Source: Leeuwenhoekiella polynyae (GTDB lineage Bacteria > Bacteroidota > Bacteroidia > Flavobacteriales > Flavobacteriaceae). From it: a stretch of DNA of 64,000 bases. A model generated the notes under the pieces. It had not been told where the DNA came from. It was given only the letters and a program-made list of their open reading frames with translations, and searched no databases. The position numbers and the translations under genes are program-made. Within the stretch, counting starts at the first letter, position 1. The number at the start of each line of letters is the position of its first letter. The stretch lies in assembly GCF_042683665.1 (NCBI RefSeq), contig NZ_JBHUOO010000016.1. One strand, given 5' to 3'. Below are positions 28,199 to 35,080 of this stretch, piece after piece.

Positions 28199-28232
28199 CC
28201 GGGTAATTTGATAACTATTAAATTTTTCAGGT

Positions 28233-28517
28233 ATGACCACTTTTTCAAAACTTCAAAACGATTTTACCCATAACATCATTGGGTATTCTGCAATAGGAAT
28301 TATTCTAAGCACCTGCTTAGGTTCGGTAGCTGTGATGACTACATTGATGCACGGGCATCATATGGTACACATGTTTTTTGTGATGCTTAGCGTCGTTTTT
28401 TGCAGTTTACACAATGCTTCGATCCTTACGGTGCAAAAACCCGGATTGATCTTTAAACTTTTAGTCATAAGTACTGTAGTTAATGTGTTGATAATTATTG
28501 GAGGATTGATTCTTTAA
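28233..28517 (+). CDS. small membrane protein of unknown function, putative FNR target
   Basis: The product has 94 residues and three hydrophobic segments, about 15-38, 44-63 and 70-94. The loop after the first is rich in histidine and methionine (MTTLMHGHHMVHM), which could bind a metal or haem. I do not recognise the family. It carries an FNR-like box 65 bp upstream of its start and is followed by a terminator and then hemN, so it belongs to the micro-oxic cluster by context. A role in respiration, copper or haem handling is an inference from this setting. It is transcribed away from the divergent GH43 operon. Confidence 0.65.
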   Translation: MTTFSKLQNDFTHNIIGYSAIGIILSTCLGSVAVMTTLMHGHHMVHMFFVMLSVVFCSLHNASILTVQKPGLIFKLLVISTVVNVLIIIGGLIL

Positions 28518-28575
28518 CAGGGGTGAGAGCAACGAAGCTCTTTTAAGGATCAGTTTATTCAATTTTTTTTAACCG

Positions 28576-28618
28576 AGCTTCCGGATATCTGAAAACAGGT
28601 CTCCGGAAGCTATTTTTG
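28576..28618 (+). terminator. terminator overlapping the hemN promoter
   Basis: The stem AGCTTCCGGA / TCCGGAAGCT has a 16-nt loop and is followed by ATTTTT. The T-run is part of TATTTTTG (28611-28618), a perfect TAnnTTTG -7 element 12 bp before the hemN start. One sequence thus ends the upstream transcript and starts the next. Confidence 0.7.
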
Positions 28619-28630
28619 ATTATTCGAGTT

Positions 28631-29995
28631 ATGCGTAATCCATTAATAACCAAATACAATGTTCCCGGTCCCCGATACACCAGCTACCCAACGGTACCGT
28701 ATTGGGACAATGAGAACTTCAGCCTTAAAGACTGGAAAGAGACCTTTAAAAAAAGCTTTTCAGCAAGTAATAAAAAAGAAGGGATCAGTCTGTATATACA
28801 TTTACCCTTTTGTGAATCGATGTGCACCTTTTGCGGCTGTACCAAACGAATTACCAAAAACCACAGTCTCGAAACGCCTTATATTAAAGCCGTATTGAAA
28901 GAACTCACCTTGTACCGGGATTTAGTAGGAGAACGCCCGGTGATACAACAAATACATTTAGGAGGAGGTACGCCTACCTTTTTTTCAGAAGCAAATCTGG
29001 CCACGCTCATGACGGGTATTTTTAAAGTAGCGGATAAAGCTGCAGCTTGTGAGATGAGTTTTGAAGGCCATCCCAATAATACCACGCTAGAGCATTTAGA
29101 AACGTTGGAATCGTTTGGTTTTACACGGGTATGTTATGGAGTACAGGATTATAACGAAACCGTACAAAAAGCCATCAACCGTATTCAGCCCTTTGCCCAT
29201 GTGCAGCGCGCAACCGATCAGGCGCGACAAGCGGGATATACCTCAGTGGGGCACGATATTATTTATGGACTCCCTTTTCAAACGCTGGATTGTGTTAAAA
29301 ACACCATAGAAAAGACCATACAGTTGTTTCCAGACCGTATTGCGTTTTACAGCTATGCGCACGTGCCGTGGATTAAAGGTAACGGGCAACGCGGTTATGA
29401 TGCCGCCAATTTACCTACGGCGGAAGAAAAACGCGAACAGTATGAGACTGGTAAGCAATTGCTGCTCGAAGCCGGTTATGTGGAGATCGGAATGGATCAT
29501 TTTGCTTTGCCTACTGATGATCTGTATCACGCCCAACAAGAAGAACGCATTCACCGTAATTTTATGGGCTATAATGCTTCTAAAACCCAGGTAATGCTGG
29601 GGCTGGGTGTTTCTGCCATCAGTGACAGCTGGTACAGCTTTGCACAAAATGTAAAAGGACTCTCTGAATACTATCACCTGCTTGAAAATAACATACTCCC
29701 CGTTTTTAGAGGACATATTCTAACCGATGAAGATTTGAAAATCCGTCAACATATCCTGAATCTGATGTGTCACTTTAAGACAAGCTGGAACGAACCTGCA
29801 TTGTACTTTGAGGAGTTACCAGAAGTGCTGATCAAGCTGAAAGAACTGGAAGCAGACGGATTGCTGGTTTTTGAAACTAAAGCACTTCGCGTAACTGAAA
29901 AAGGAAAGCCTTTTGTACGCAATATCTGTTTGCCTTTTGACCTGCGTTTGCAGCGTAACAAACCGGAAACTAAACTGTTTTCCATGACGGTTTAG
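28631..29995 (+). CDS. hemN: oxygen-independent coproporphyrinogen III oxidase
   Basis: The product has 454 residues, close to the HemN norm. The start at 28631 is the first ATG; a TTG at 28616 lies inside the terminator. A GPRYTSYP motif opens the protein. CESMCTFCGC follows, whose cysteines ligate the radical SAM 4Fe-4S cluster. Then come LGGGTPTFF and GHDIIYGLPFQT, both typical of HemN. It oxidatively decarboxylates coproporphyrinogen III to protoporphyrinogen IX without oxygen, using SAM. Placement beside the cbb3 oxidase genes and an FNR-like regulator fits haem supply under low oxygen. It has its own -7 element and is closed by a terminator. Confidence 0.95.
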   Translation: MRNPLITKYNVPGPRYTSYPTVPYWDNENFSLKDWKETFKKSFSASNKKEGISLYIHLPFCESMCTFCGCTKRITKNHSLETPYIKAVLKELTLYRDLVGERPVIQQIHLGGGTPTFFSEANLATLMTGIFKVADKAAACEMSFEGHPNNTTLEHLETLESFGFTRVCYGVQDYNETVQKAINRIQPFAHVQRATDQARQAGYTSVGHDIIYGLPFQTLDCVKNTIEKTIQLFPDRIAFYSYAHVPWIKGNGQRGYDAANLPTAEEKREQYETGKQLLLEAGYVEIGMDHFALPTDDLYHAQQEERIHRNFMGYNASKTQVMLGLGVSAISDSWYSFAQNVKGLSEYYHLLENNILPVFRGHILTDEDLKIRQHILNLMCHFKTSWNEPALYFEELPEVLIKLKELEADGLLVFETKALRVTEKGKPFVRNICLPFDLRLQRNKPETKLFSMTV

Positions 29996-30025
29996 AAGAT
30001 TACGTTTCATTTGATTTTAGTTGGT

Positions 30026-30077
30026 AAAACCTGTCTTGAATGCTGATTATTCAGTGTTTGAGACAGGTTTTTTCGGC
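30026..30077 (+). terminator. rho-independent terminator of hemN
   Basis: The outer stem AAAACCTGTCT (30026-30036) pairs with AGACAGGTTTT (30061-30071). An inner TGAAT/ATTCA arm sits inside, and T residues follow. Confidence 0.85.
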
Positions 30078-30099
30078 ACCGACAAAAGGCTGCTGGAAG

Positions 30100-30960
30100 A
30101 AAAATTGAATTAGGTATGCACGCGATGCAATCGCGCGCGAACAGTTGGAGCTATAGAAAAAAAAGAAACAAATTGTATGAAATATCACTTCAATTAGTAT
30201 TTCTTTTCTTTTGCCTTGATGCAAAAGAAACAAAAGATCAAGGCTCTCAAGAAGATATCTATATTTATCGTTCGCAGCGCTGCATGCGCTTAACTCGACC
30301 GCTACCGCGGCCCCAAACAGAACCGCCTGCGACGCTGCGCTCACTTCAAATTTTACGATATTTTCTTGTAGGCTGTCTCTAAAATAGGAGCTAAGAATAT
30401 CATTCTTAAGCACTCCCTCGGTTCAGAATAGCCGTAAGGGCAGAGCGTTAAGAAAAGGTCTGGTAGACCTTTTTAGCGAATGAGCCAGGTGGCGCGTAGG
30501 CTTTAGAATGGACTACTTTACTTCAAGTAAGAATTACTATTAGTAAAACCTGATTAGCGACGCGGAGCTGACAAGGCGGTTTTCGCCCGTAAAACGGCTT
30601 TGTAAAGCGAGTGCTCTATACCAAAGGACTAAATCTAGGATTCAAGACCGGTTCAAAAAGTTATGATCTCGATCATCGAGCGAAAAATTCCTAAGCGAGG
30701 GGCTCTTTTCTTTTGGTTCGTTTTCTTTGGAGAAGCAAATCGACGTTAGGAGATTCACGAGTTCCAAAACCAATAAACGATTACGAGCTAAAGAAAATGA
30801 ACATAGCATGCTATAGCAACTATAATAATCAAATCGACTTTAAGAGATTCACAAGCTCCAAAACCACTAAACAATAGCGAGCTAAAGAAAATAAATGAAC
30901 ACAATCTGAAGTAAGTAGTATTCAAACTAAGGTTAGAAGCTTCCTCAATAAGATCAATAA
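30100..30960. repeat. array of modular hairpin-rich intergenic repeats (array 3)
   Basis: No gene is visible between hemN and the SafE-like gene. The modules run D (30195-30250, with a perfect 9-bp stem TTCTTTTGC/GCAAAAGAA), E (30280-30375), A (30413-30436), B (30437-30575) and C (30712-30810). A second partial C-type copy lies at 30825-30910. In C the stem arms are separated by an inserted segment (AATCGACGTTAGGAGATTCA...) that also occurs near 20060. Identity to arrays 1 and 2 is lower, about 75-85 percent by eye. Confidence 0.8.
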
Positions 30961-30969
30961 TAAACTTTT

Positions 30970-31677
30970 TCAATGACAACTATGCCTCGCCTCCACCTGT
31001 GCAACCGTTACTTTTTCGGAGGGGGAAACATAGGGAATACCCAATCCGAGGCCACGGAGGATAAACAGGCAACCCATCAGGATCACCAGTACCGGAATGA
31101 GTTTGACAATGCGTCTTTTGGCTTTACCTTTTAAAAAATTCCCCAGATAAATCGCTGAGGTCATTAAGGGTAGGGTGCCTAAACCAAAGAGCAGCATATA
31201 CAGACTCCCGTTAAATGCACCGCCGGTACCCAGGGCACCAAACACCGCCATATATACCAGCCCACAGGGCAACAAGCCGTTTAATAGGCCCAGCGTAAAA
31301 AAGGTGCTTTTGCGTTTGTTCTTGAGCTGTTGTCCCAATGCCGATTTGATACGCCCCACCAGTTTATAAGCCGGTTTTGACAGGTTATAGCGGTTAAAGA
31401 TGCGGGTAGGGATCACTACTGCGCTAATCATCAAGACCCCCACGGCAATAGAGAGTTGTTGTTGCAGCCCAAACAGATTGAGGCGTTCTCCCACGGCTCC
31501 AAACAGAAAACCGATGAGTGCATAAGTGAGTAGCCTCCCGCTGTGGTAGCTGAGTATCTGCAGAAACTTTTTAAACGGATTGTGGTGATCTACCGGCATT
31601 AAAAATGCGATAGGCCCGCACATCCCCACACAGTGCAAACTGCCCAAAAGCCCAAAAAGTAATGCCGTTGCAATCAT
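30970..31677 (-). CDS. sulfite exporter TauE/SafE-like membrane protein (DsbD_2 type)
   Basis: The product has 235 residues and about six hydrophobic segments. LHCVGMCGPIAF near the N-terminus and LNGLLPCGLVYMA in the middle are the two Cys/Pro motifs of the SafE/DsbD_2 family, related to CcdA-type transporters. In many Bacteroidota and Proteobacteria this gene ends the cco cluster. It is thought to help copper or thiol traffic for cbb3 oxidase assembly. I chose the ATG at 31677; a TTG at 31683 would overlap the ccoH stop. It is the last gene of the operon and faces repeat array 3. The C-terminus ends in RHSCH, a possible metal site. Confidence 0.8.
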   Translation of the reverse strand: MIATALLFGLLGSLHCVGMCGPIAFLMPVDHHNPFKKFLQILSYHSGRLLTYALIGFLFGAVGERLNLFGLQQQLSIAVGVLMISAVVIPTRIFNRYNLSKPAYKLVGRIKSALGQQLKNKRKSTFFTLGLLNGLLPCGLVYMAVFGALGTGGAFNGSLYMLLFGLGTLPLMTSAIYLGNFLKGKAKRRIVKLIPVLVILMGCLFILRGLGLGIPYVSPSEKVTVAQVEARHSCH

Positions 31678-31679
31678 GA

Positions 31680-32126
31680 TCAATAGGTTATTTCATCCTC
31701 AAAGCGGTATTTTTTACCGGCGTATTCCCAGGTTATGGTAATGTTCCAGCGACCGCCTACCAGGCGTTTGTCAGGTATGAGCAAATTAGAAGATGACAGG
31801 CGTATGGGCATGTCAAAATCAAGTTGCCGGGCAGACGGTCTATACAGGAACACTGTGCCGGTAATGGCTTTAGGATCTAGATTTTTAGGAAATGCGATGA
31901 GGTAACCTGCTTCGGTTTTGATACCGGTTACCGGTGTTTCAAGCTTACTGCTGTTTGCTGAGGCGTCAATGGCCGCCTGCAGATTCATCTCGTGCTTGTA
32001 ATAATCTTCGATGACCAGGTCGTAGCTGTACTTCTGGTCTGTTGACATGGTAATCACAAAGTACATGATAAAGCTCATAAAGCCTACCATCCCTATGACG
32101 AGTCCGGTTCCCCAATTGAATTTCAT
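31680..32126 (-). CDS. ccoH: cbb3 oxidase assembly protein FixH/CcoH
   Basis: The product has 148 residues. One transmembrane helix lies near the N-terminus (about 8-28), followed by a periplasmic beta-rich domain with GTVFLYRPSARQLDFDMPI and GGRWNITITWEYAGKKY, matching FixH. It helps assemble or stabilise the cbb3-type oxidase. It is third from the end of the cco operon: the 49-residue Cys-rich gene lies upstream across a 192-bp gap, and the SafE-like gene starts right after its stop. The gap holds a GAGCCTGTCGAAG-type palindrome common in Bacteroidota intergenic DNA. Confidence 0.9.
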   Translation of the reverse strand: MKFNWGTGLVIGMVGFMSFIMYFVITMSTDQKYSYDLVIEDYYKHEMNLQAAIDASANSSKLETPVTGIKTEAGYLIAFPKNLDPKAITGTVFLYRPSARQLDFDMPIRLSSSNLLIPDKRLVGGRWNITITWEYAGKKYRFEDEITY

Positions 32127-32318
32127 AGTTTCAGTATTTTAAATAATTAATTCTGTCGCCAAAATCATATTACATTAGATTGTCAGTCTGAGCCTGTCGA
32201 AGACTATTTGGCTATCCGTCTATTGAGAACTTCGACCCCCGGAACATCGGGGCAGTTAGACACCTTAAGGTTACTTTTTCGACCTCTTCTAGTTCGTTAA
32301 AAATCGTCCCCGCCAGGA

Positions 32319-32468
32319 TCAGGCATACTTTTTAGCCAGTTCTTCCTGACTTAAAGCTTTCTTTTGTTTTTGTTCTTCTTTAAGCAGACGTACGTTGCAA
32401 TGTTGATTTTGACCCGGCTTTCCGTTTTGGCAGCCCAGGCAACAGTTGTGTTTTTTTGTAGTTTCCAT
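32319..32468 (-). CDS. 49-residue Cys-rich protein inside the cco operon
   Basis: The reading frame runs ATG at 32468 to TGA at 32319. It encodes 49 residues: an N-terminal part with His7, Cys9, Cys10, Cys13, His23 and Cys24 (HNCCLGCQNGKPGQNQHC), then a charged helix (LLKEEQKQKKALSQEELAKK). No signal peptide or membrane segment is seen, so it should be cytoplasmic. The start lies 7 bp after the ccoG stop, which suggests coupled translation. The Cys/His arrangement could hold one zinc, copper or Fe-S site. I do not recognise a named family. The position implies a role in cbb3 oxidase metal loading or regulation, which is inference. Confidence 0.7.
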   Translation of the reverse strand: METTKKHNCCLGCQNGKPGQNQHCNVRLLKEEQKQKKALSQEELAKKYA

Positions 32469-32475
32469 AGTCGTA

Positions 32476-33897
32476 TTAATTATAGCTTCTGGGGCCCAAA
32501 AAGATGGTACTGGTGGTCTCTATAAGACGCGCACCACTATAGACTCCAATTTTTAGTTTTTCCTTTTCGCCTTCAAGCGTGTAGGGGTTGATCTCGATAA
32601 AAAGCGTGCCTTCCGCAAGTCCCTGAGCCGGAACGTTGAGCGTCTCCTGAGAGACCACGCGAATGCTTCCGCTGTGCGAAATCAATTCAAAGTGCACGTT
32701 TTCAATCTCCTTTGTGGTTTTATTGATGAGTTTAAAGGTGTACACATTGCTGATGAGGTCATCGGCCTTATGCTCATACAATTGTCCCGGTAAGCGCAGC
32801 ACAGTGGCTTCTACATCATTTCGTAAAAACAGCATTCCGCTCAGCACCCCAATGAGAATAATCAACACGGCGGTATAGCCTTTAAGACGGGGTGTAAACT
32901 CAAACTTCGTCTTCTTTTCAATGTGTTCTTCACTGGCATACCGGATAAGATCTTTAGGCAGATTTACCGCTTCCATCATCTGGTTACAGGCATCGATACA
33001 GGCGGTACAGTTCACACACTCCAGCTGGGTACCGTTGCGGATGTCTATCCCCGTAGGGCATACGTTCACACACTGAAAACAGTCAATACAATCGCCCTTG
33101 CCGGTAGCTTCACGGTCTTCGTTCTTTTTAAATTTGGCCCTGCCGGCTTCTTTTTCTCCGCGTTTGTAATCGTAGGCAACCACGATAGACTTGGTGTCGA
33201 GCAGTACGCCCTGTAACCGGCCATAGGGGCAAACGATGATGCATACCTGCTCGCGAAACCACGCAAATACAAAATAGAACACTGCCGTAAAAATCAACAG
33301 GGAGATCAGGGTACTGCTGTGATTTGCAGGTCCGTCTACGATATACTGCAGCAGGCGGTCGCTACCGATGAGATAGGCCAGAAACACGTTGGCAATGAGA
33401 AACGAGATCACAAAGAAGACCGACCATTTAAGCAGGCGTTTACGTATTTTTTCGGCATTCCACGGCATGTTGTCGAGGCGTATTTGTTTCCCCCGATCGC
33501 CGTCAATCCAGTACTCGATCCTGCGGAAGACCATCTCCATAAAAATGGTCTGGGGACAAATCCACCCGCAAAAGATGCGGCCAAAGGCAACCGTAAACAG
33601 GACGATAAACACGACCCCGGTTATCATAATGATTACAAAGAGGTGGAAGTCCTGCGGCCAGAACGGAAATCCAAAAATGTTGAAGCGCCGCTCCAGCACG
33701 TTGAACATCAGGAACTGATTGCCGTTGATGTGAACAAACGGAGCGGCAACTAAAAAGAGCAACAGGACATAGCTCACCAGTTTGCGGTAGTCGTAGAATT
33801 TACCCACCGGTTTTTTAGGATAGACCCACGCGCGTTTACCCGACTCGTTGATCGTACCTATACTGTCTCTAAAATGTTCCTGATCCTGAGAAGCCAT
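32476..33897 (-). CDS. ccoG: cytochrome c oxidase accessory protein CcoG (FixG/RdxA)
   Basis: The product has 473 residues. The N-terminal half has about five membrane segments with the motif FCGWICPQT (NapH/CcoG type) and a second CIIVCPYGR. Two 4Fe-4S ferredoxin motifs follow: CIDCFQCVNVCPTG and CVNCTACIDACNQ. The last 120 residues form an Ig-like periplasmic domain (IgSF/FixG_C). CcoG is known as a cupric reductase that helps copper delivery to cbb3 oxidase. The gene follows ccoP by 12 bp and is followed by the small Cys-rich gene. All four Cys sets are intact. Confidence 0.95.
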   Translation of the reverse strand: MASQDQEHFRDSIGTINESGKRAWVYPKKPVGKFYDYRKLVSYVLLLFLVAAPFVHINGNQFLMFNVLERRFNIFGFPFWPQDFHLFVIIMITGVVFIVLFTVAFGRIFCGWICPQTIFMEMVFRRIEYWIDGDRGKQIRLDNMPWNAEKIRKRLLKWSVFFVISFLIANVFLAYLIGSDRLLQYIVDGPANHSSTLISLLIFTAVFYFVFAWFREQVCIIVCPYGRLQGVLLDTKSIVVAYDYKRGEKEAGRAKFKKNEDREATGKGDCIDCFQCVNVCPTGIDIRNGTQLECVNCTACIDACNQMMEAVNLPKDLIRYASEEHIEKKTKFEFTPRLKGYTAVLIILIGVLSGMLFLRNDVEATVLRLPGQLYEHKADDLISNVYTFKLINKTTKEIENVHFELISHSGSIRVVSQETLNVPAQGLAEGTLFIEINPYTLEGEKEKLKIGVYSGARLIETTSTIFLGPRSYN

Positions 33898-33909
33898 GGC
33901 TTTGTTTTT

Positions 33910-34893
33910 TTAGTTTTCGTCTGTGAGGATGTCGCCGGTTACCGGTTCATCTTCCAGAATGACCTCAATACCGGTAGAATCCTGTTTTACCTGAGCATCT
34001 TCTACTGGGGCATTTTCGTCGATATACATTTCCCCTTCCGGTTCTTTAGCATCTGCAGGGTTGGTACCGTGCAGGCTCAACACATAACTGGCTACCTGAG
34101 CGATTTCACTTGGTTTTAGATCGGTTTTCCAGGAAATCATTCCCTTACCGGCGCGACCCCCTTCAGAAATGGTGTGAAACACGTTTTTAATACCGCCACC
34201 CAGAATCCAATAGTCATCGGTAAGATTAGGACCAATACCCCCGGCACCACCTGCTTTATGACAGGCGATGCAATTGCCGGTAAAAATGCCTTCCCCTGCT
34301 TTGATATCCGATGCATCGGTAAGCAATTCTACCGTATTGGCGTCAACCAGATCTTTGGCGGTTTTCTTGTATTCTTCAAGATCCAGTTTGGCTTGTGCAA
34401 CAGCCTGCTCGTACTCGTCTATCTGGTTGTAATCCTCAAAAACTTCAAAGCGTAGCAAATAGATCGCAGCAAACAGGATGGTAGCATAAAAGCCGTAGAC
34501 CCACCAGGGGGGCAAGCGGTTGTCGAGCTCTTTGATGCCATCATAATTGTGATCGAGCAGAATTTCCCCTTCCTCTTCAACGGGTTTGGCTTTCCAAAGT
34601 TTGCCATAGAGGCCTTTGACCCAGGCGAGACGGCGTTCTTTTTTAGCAACGACTTCAGCCTTGTACTGTTCCTGTGCTTCAGGTTTGAGGGTTTTAAAAA
34701 GAACTGCGCGTAAGCTTTCGATACAAATCTCAAAAGCGATGTACATAAAGACAAGTACGGCATAAATGGCCCAAAGCCAATTTTGGGTGGTAAATACCGA
34801 AGCTTCATCTTCAGGGGTGCCCACATAGTTGAGAAACAGATAGGCAAACCCTGCAAATAGTAGAATACGTAATAAGGATGCGATACTTCTCAT
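33910..34893 (-). CDS. ccoP: cbb3-type cytochrome c oxidase subunit III (CcoP)
   Basis: The product has 327 residues. Two membrane segments lie in the N-terminal third (about 5-25 and 35-60) and one near 130. The periplasmic part carries one haem c site, CIACH at 208-212, with a methionine ligand in the GMISWKTDL stretch. Proteobacterial CcoP normally has two c-type haems; the Bacteroidota form with a single CXXCH is shorter and known. The C-terminus is an acidic tail. It passes electrons into the CcoNO subunit. Its start overlaps the ccoQ stop by 4 bp (ATGA), so translation is coupled. Confidence 0.93.
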   Translation of the reverse strand: MRSIASLLRILLFAGFAYLFLNYVGTPEDEASVFTTQNWLWAIYAVLVFMYIAFEICIESLRAVLFKTLKPEAQEQYKAEVVAKKERRLAWVKGLYGKLWKAKPVEEEGEILLDHNYDGIKELDNRLPPWWVYGFYATILFAAIYLLRFEVFEDYNQIDEYEQAVAQAKLDLEEYKKTAKDLVDANTVELLTDASDIKAGEGIFTGNCIACHKAGGAGGIGPNLTDDYWILGGGIKNVFHTISEGGRAGKGMISWKTDLKPSEIAQVASYVLSLHGTNPADAKEPEGEMYIDENAPVEDAQVKQDSTGIEVILEDEPVTGDILTDEN

Positions 34894-35078
34894 GGCTGGT
34901 CTGGTGTTTGAGGATCTTCAAGCGGAAGCGCACTCACTTCCTGTAAATACTTTTTCTTTGCTGTGATTACCCAGGCAAACAGGGCGACAAAAAAGACAAA
35001 GAAAATGAGTAGGGAGATGATGGGGTAGATGGCTACCCCGTCTATGTTCTCCAGATTTTGTTTGACAAATTTGAGCAT
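34890..35078 (-). CDS. ccoQ: cbb3 oxidase small subunit CcoQ/FixQ
   Basis: The product has 62 residues: one transmembrane helix (about 16-40, YPIISLLIFFVFFVALFAWV) and a short basic then acidic cytoplasmic tail. Size, topology and its place between ccoNO and ccoP identify it. It stabilises the core complex. It starts 2 bp after ccoNO and overlaps ccoP by 4 bp. Confidence 0.88.
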   Translation of the reverse strand: MLKFVKQNLENIDGVAIYPIISLLIFFVFFVALFAWVITAKKKYLQEVSALPLEDPQTPDQP

Positions 35079-35080
35079 GG

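Noticed and set aside
30051..30413. 120-codon minus-strand frame after hemN
   Set aside because: It covers the hemN terminator and repeat modules D and E; the other copies of those modules do not keep the frame.
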